This document shows positions 6,942-8,546 of a stretch of 8,546 nt of DNA, piece by piece. Numbering within the stretch: the first letter of the stretch is position 1; every line of letters begins with the position of its first letter. A program made the translations under genes and the position numbers. The notes under the pieces were generated by a model. The model worked only from the letters and a program-made list of their open reading frames with translations. It searched no databases and had not been told where the DNA came from. The stretch is from Thermoanaerobaculales bacterium. GTDB taxonomy: Bacteria; Acidobacteriota; Thermoanaerobaculia; Thermoanaerobaculales; Sulfomarinibacteraceae. Location of the stretch: contig JALOKS010000238.1 of NCBI GenBank assembly GCA_025456385.1, forward strand, positions 1 to 8,546. Direction: 5' to 3'.

Positions 6942-7445
6942 TCACCCCACCACCGTGCGCAGCAGGGCCCGCGCCCGGGCCAGGCGGGAGCGCACGGTGC
7001 CGACCGGAACCCCGAGCACCGTCGCGATCTGCTCGTAGCTGAGACCCTCGCCATCGCGGAGCCAGACGACGACCCGGAAATGCTCCGGGAGTCGTGCCAG
7101 GGCGGCCGCAACGAGCGCCAGCGCCTCGGCCGCGGCGGCCCCCCGCTCGGGATCGGGCCGCGGGTCGGGGAGCTGCTCGAGCAGCACCCGCGCGTCGCCC
7201 GCGGCGGCCACGGGAACCGCGCCCCGCCGGCCCTGGCGTTTGCGGTGCGCTCGCAGGTGGTTCCATGCGATCTGGAACACCCAGGTGCTGAGCTGGGCCT
7301 CACCACGGAAGCCGGGCAGCCCCCGCCAGACGCGCAGGAAGATCTCCTGGCACAGATCGAAGGCCTCCTCCTCGCTGCCGGCCAGGCGTCGCGCGAGCCG
7401 CCACACCGGCTGGCGAAAGCGCTGGTACAGCTCCTCGAAGTCCAC
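6942..7445 (-). CDS. ECF-family RNA polymerase sigma factor
   Basis: Extracytoplasmic-function sigma factors direct RNA polymerase to a small stress regulon. The 167 residues have the two-domain ECF layout. Sigma region 2 spans about 4-73, with DLCQEIFLRVWRG (30-42) for core binding and STWVFQIAWNHLRAHRKR (53-70) for -10 recognition and melting. Region 4 spans about 119-163, with LPEHFRVVVWLRDGEGLSYEQI and the helix-turn-helix GVPVGTVRSRLARAR for the -35 element. A short Asp/Pro/Ala linker joins them, and there is no C-terminal extension. The start is GTG at 7445, as no in-frame ATG lies upstream; the ribosome-binding site is weak. It lies 44 bases downstream of the phosphatase gene and two bases upstream of its presumed anti-sigma factor. 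Autoregulation is likely for the class, but I cannot identify an ECF-type promoter upstream. Confidence 0.95.
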   Translation of the reverse strand: MDFEELYQRFRQPVWRLARRLAGSEEEAFDLCQEIFLRVWRGLPGFRGEAQLSTWVFQIAWNHLRAHRKRQGRRGAVPVAAAGDARVLLEQLPDPRPDPERGAAAAEALALVAAALARLPEHFRVVVWLRDGEGLSYEQIATVLGVPVGTVRSRLARARALLRTVVG

Positions 7446-7489
7446 CGCGCCAGTGTGCCATACGCCCCCGCCTCCTCGAGTGAGAGCCC

Positions 7490-7915
7490 TCAGCGCCCGC
7501 CGAGTTCCGGACCCAGCTCCTCGGCCAGCAGCCCGGCCACCAGGAGCTCGAGCCGCGCGGCGACCTGTCCGTAGACGCTCGGGTCCTCTCCGAAGGGATC
7601 CGGGATCTCCCAGGCCTCGCGACGGTTCCCGATCTCAGGCGGCAGCAGATCGAGCCCGCGCGCACCGAGGAGCGACACGACGACGTCGAACTGCTGCCCG
7701 GCGACCGCCTCCAGGCCCTTCGAACGCAGGTCCGTGGTGAGGTGGCCGCGCTCCGCCAGGGTGGCGAGGGTCGCCTCCGCGACGAAGCCGGCCGGCGCCA
7801 GACCGGCGGAGGACGCGGCCACCCGCTCGCCGCCGAGGCTCCGCGCCATGGCCTCGGCCATGATCGAGCGGCAGCTGTTGCCGAGGCAGATGAAGAGCAG
7901 GGTGAGCGGCTCCAC
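7490..7915 (-). CDS. Low-molecular-weight protein tyrosine phosphatase / ArsC-fold protein
   Basis: This is a cytosolic LMW-PTP-fold enzyme that hydrolyses phosphotyrosine, or possibly phosphoarginine, through a cysteine-phosphate intermediate. The 141 residues begin with the P-loop CLGNSCRS: nucleophile C10 and R16 form the CX5R signature, preceded by the strand LTLLFI. The general acid is D106 in PDPFGED. The thioredoxin-coupled arsenate reductases that share this fold need two more cysteines near residues 82 and 89; here that region is SLLGARGLDLLP with none, so arsenate reduction by that route is unlikely. Length is normal. The start is GTG at 7915 with no clear ribosome-binding site; a TACACT six bases before it may be a -10 box of a leaderless transcript. 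It heads a likely operon with the ECF sigma and anti-sigma genes. Its substrate is not evident, and no tyrosine kinase lies in the window. Confidence 0.88.
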   Translation of the reverse strand: MEPLTLLFICLGNSCRSIMAEAMARSLGGERVAASSAGLAPAGFVAEATLATLAERGHLTTDLRSKGLEAVAGQQFDVVVSLLGARGLDLLPPEIGNRREAWEIPDPFGEDPSVYGQVAARLELLVAGLLAEELGPELGGR

Positions 7916-7964
7916 GGCGACAGTGTAGTGGCTCCGCCGCGGCCGGCGGTCCCTCCCCCGCCGA

Positions 7965-7993
7965 TTGACCCGCCAGCACCTCCGCGATAGCCT
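7965..7993 (+). promoter_or_regulatory. Predicted promoter of the right-edge hypothetical gene
   Basis: TTGACC (7965-7970), a 17-base spacer and TAGCCT (7988-7993) place the start of transcription near 8000, just before GGAGGGG (8002-8008). It lies in the 104-base divergent gap shared with the phosphatase gene. A 6-bp GC hairpin (7934-7949) sits between the two start regions and could be an operator or simple GC bias. Confidence 0.65.
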
Positions 7994-8019
7994 AGAAGAC
8001 TGGAGGGGCAGTCGGCGCC

Positions 8020-8546
8020 TTGGTTCTGACAGGGTTCAACACCGACGTCGAGTACCTCGGCACCGTCTTCCACGTCCAGACCGAGGACAAGGGCCGCGGC
8101 AACCCGCTCGTCGAGTCGCTGGTCTACACCAGCGGCGAGATCCTGTACAGCCGGCGCACGCCCTACCACGACCTGCTGGCGGAGAACGTCACCAACGATG
8201 CGATCGCGAGCCTGATGGAGCGCCAGCACCGGACGATCGTGCAGGCGGTGCAGGCGGGTGGAGTCGGGCGCCTGACCGGAGCGATCGACCTCGTTCCCGG
8301 CGCCGAGGACACGACCGCCACCCGTGGCCAGACCCCCCACCGCCGCGCCGAGCCCGGGGGCGAGCCCTCGCTCGACCAGGTGATCCTCGACTACCTCGAG
8401 GCCCAGCGCCAGCGCGCGCACCTCATTCTCCGCGCCGTCGGCGAGCACCACTTCGTCTATGACGCCGACGCCAGCCTCTCCGTTGTCGCGGAGGACTCGG
8501 TGAGCCACGGACCGCTCGCCGGCGTCGCCGTGTCGGCGATCTTCAA
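8020..8546 (+). CDS. Conserved hypothetical protein, N-terminal part (3' end outside window)
   Basis: The frame is open from TTG at 8020 to the right edge, giving 175 complete codons without a stop. The N-terminus reads MVLTGFNTDVEYLGTVFHVQ followed by TEDKGRGNPLVESLVYTSGE. I recall this pattern (GFNTD.E..G...HVQTED.G..NP....LVY..GEI) from uncharacterised proteins of Acidobacteriota, delta-proteobacteria and relatives, but know no function for it. It continues with ILYSRRTPYHDLL and a helix containing MERQHRTIVQAVQAG (near residues 67-81). A charged linker (about 96-122) and a helix QVILDYLEAQRQRA follow. There is no signal peptide or membrane segment, so it is probably cytosolic so far as visible. 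The TTG start is supported by GGAGGGG at 8002-8008 (11-base spacing) and by the promoter just upstream; no ATG or GTG lies in frame before it. Residues after about 135 may begin a second domain. Confidence 0.8.
   Translation, partial: MVLTGFNTDVEYLGTVFHVQTEDKGRGNPLVESLVYTSGEILYSRRTPYHDLLAENVTNDAIASLMERQHRTIVQAVQAGGVGRLTGAIDLVPGAEDTTATRGQTPHRRAEPGGEPSLDQVILDYLEAQRQRAHLILRAVGEHHFVYDADASLSVVAEDSVSHGPLAGVAVSAIF

Noticed and set aside
6224..7042. A 272-codon plus-strand frame opposite the anti-sigma gene
   Set aside because: The product is Ser/Arg/Pro/Ala low complexity; the minus strand carries the sigma/anti-sigma pair with recognisable domains and coupling.
6940..7266. Upstream extension of the anti-sigma frame to a start at 7266
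   Set aside because: The extra 109 residues overlap the sigma factor in another frame and are Arg/Gly/Pro-rich. ATG 6939 has a proper ribosome-binding site and the typical N-terminus.
7934..7949. CCGCCG-CGGC-CGGCGG hairpin in the divergent gap
   Set aside because: Only 6 bp in very GC-rich DNA. It could be an operator but cannot be told from chance, so it is mentioned only under the promoter.
7300..8508. A 402-codon minus-strand frame across the phosphatase and the right-edge gene
   Set aside because: It crosses the divergent promoter region and is out of frame with both the phosphatase and sigma genes; a composition shadow.

Overview
This is GC-rich bacterial chromosomal DNA, densely coded, with almost every gene ending a few tens of bases from the next. 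There is no plasmid, phage, insertion-sequence or CRISPR signature. The gene set (F-type ATP synthase genes, LexA, CutA, an SNF-type transporter, a partner-switching pair and an ECF sigma/anti-sigma pair), the very high GC and the style of the last hypothetical protein suggest a free-living Gram-negative-type bacterium. Something near the Acidobacteriota is possible, but that placement is an impression rather than something the sequence proves.

Layout. Bases 1-2419 hold the 3' end of an ATP synthase operon on the + strand: the end of atpG (gamma), then atpD (beta) and atpC (epsilon). A promoter follows, and then a sodium-coupled SNF/NSS-family transporter (2515-3861). The gap 3862-4075 is the oddest part of the window. 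It holds a promoter and the exact 5' half of a proline tRNA (anticodon CGG) that stops in the anticodon stem. A perfect 16-bp hairpin comes next, then the lexA promoter. lexA (4076-4678) is followed by cutA (4723-5091), whose own promoter lies so close that the mRNA is probably leaderless.

Next on the + strand are an RsbW-like ATP-binding protein and a STAS-domain anti-anti-sigma protein (5131-5966), a two-gene partner-switching module. Facing them on the - strand is a three-gene set that reads lmw phosphatase -> ECF sigma factor -> membrane anti-sigma factor (7915 down to 5989). Two kinds of sigma control, one cytosolic and phosphorylation-based and one membrane-anchored, therefore sit tail to tail. 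Divergent from the phosphatase is a partial conserved hypothetical gene that runs off the right edge (8020-8546) and has its own promoter.

Five + strand promoters in the window resemble each other: TTGAC(A/T/C) or TTGCGC, a 17-18 base spacer, then TAGNNT. They give an internally consistent picture of the housekeeping promoter in this genome. There is no gene-free stretch longer than 300 bases. Most of the window is ordinary housekeeping and regulation. I found no convincing new multi-gene system, and the truncated tRNA plus hairpin is the observation most worth following up.
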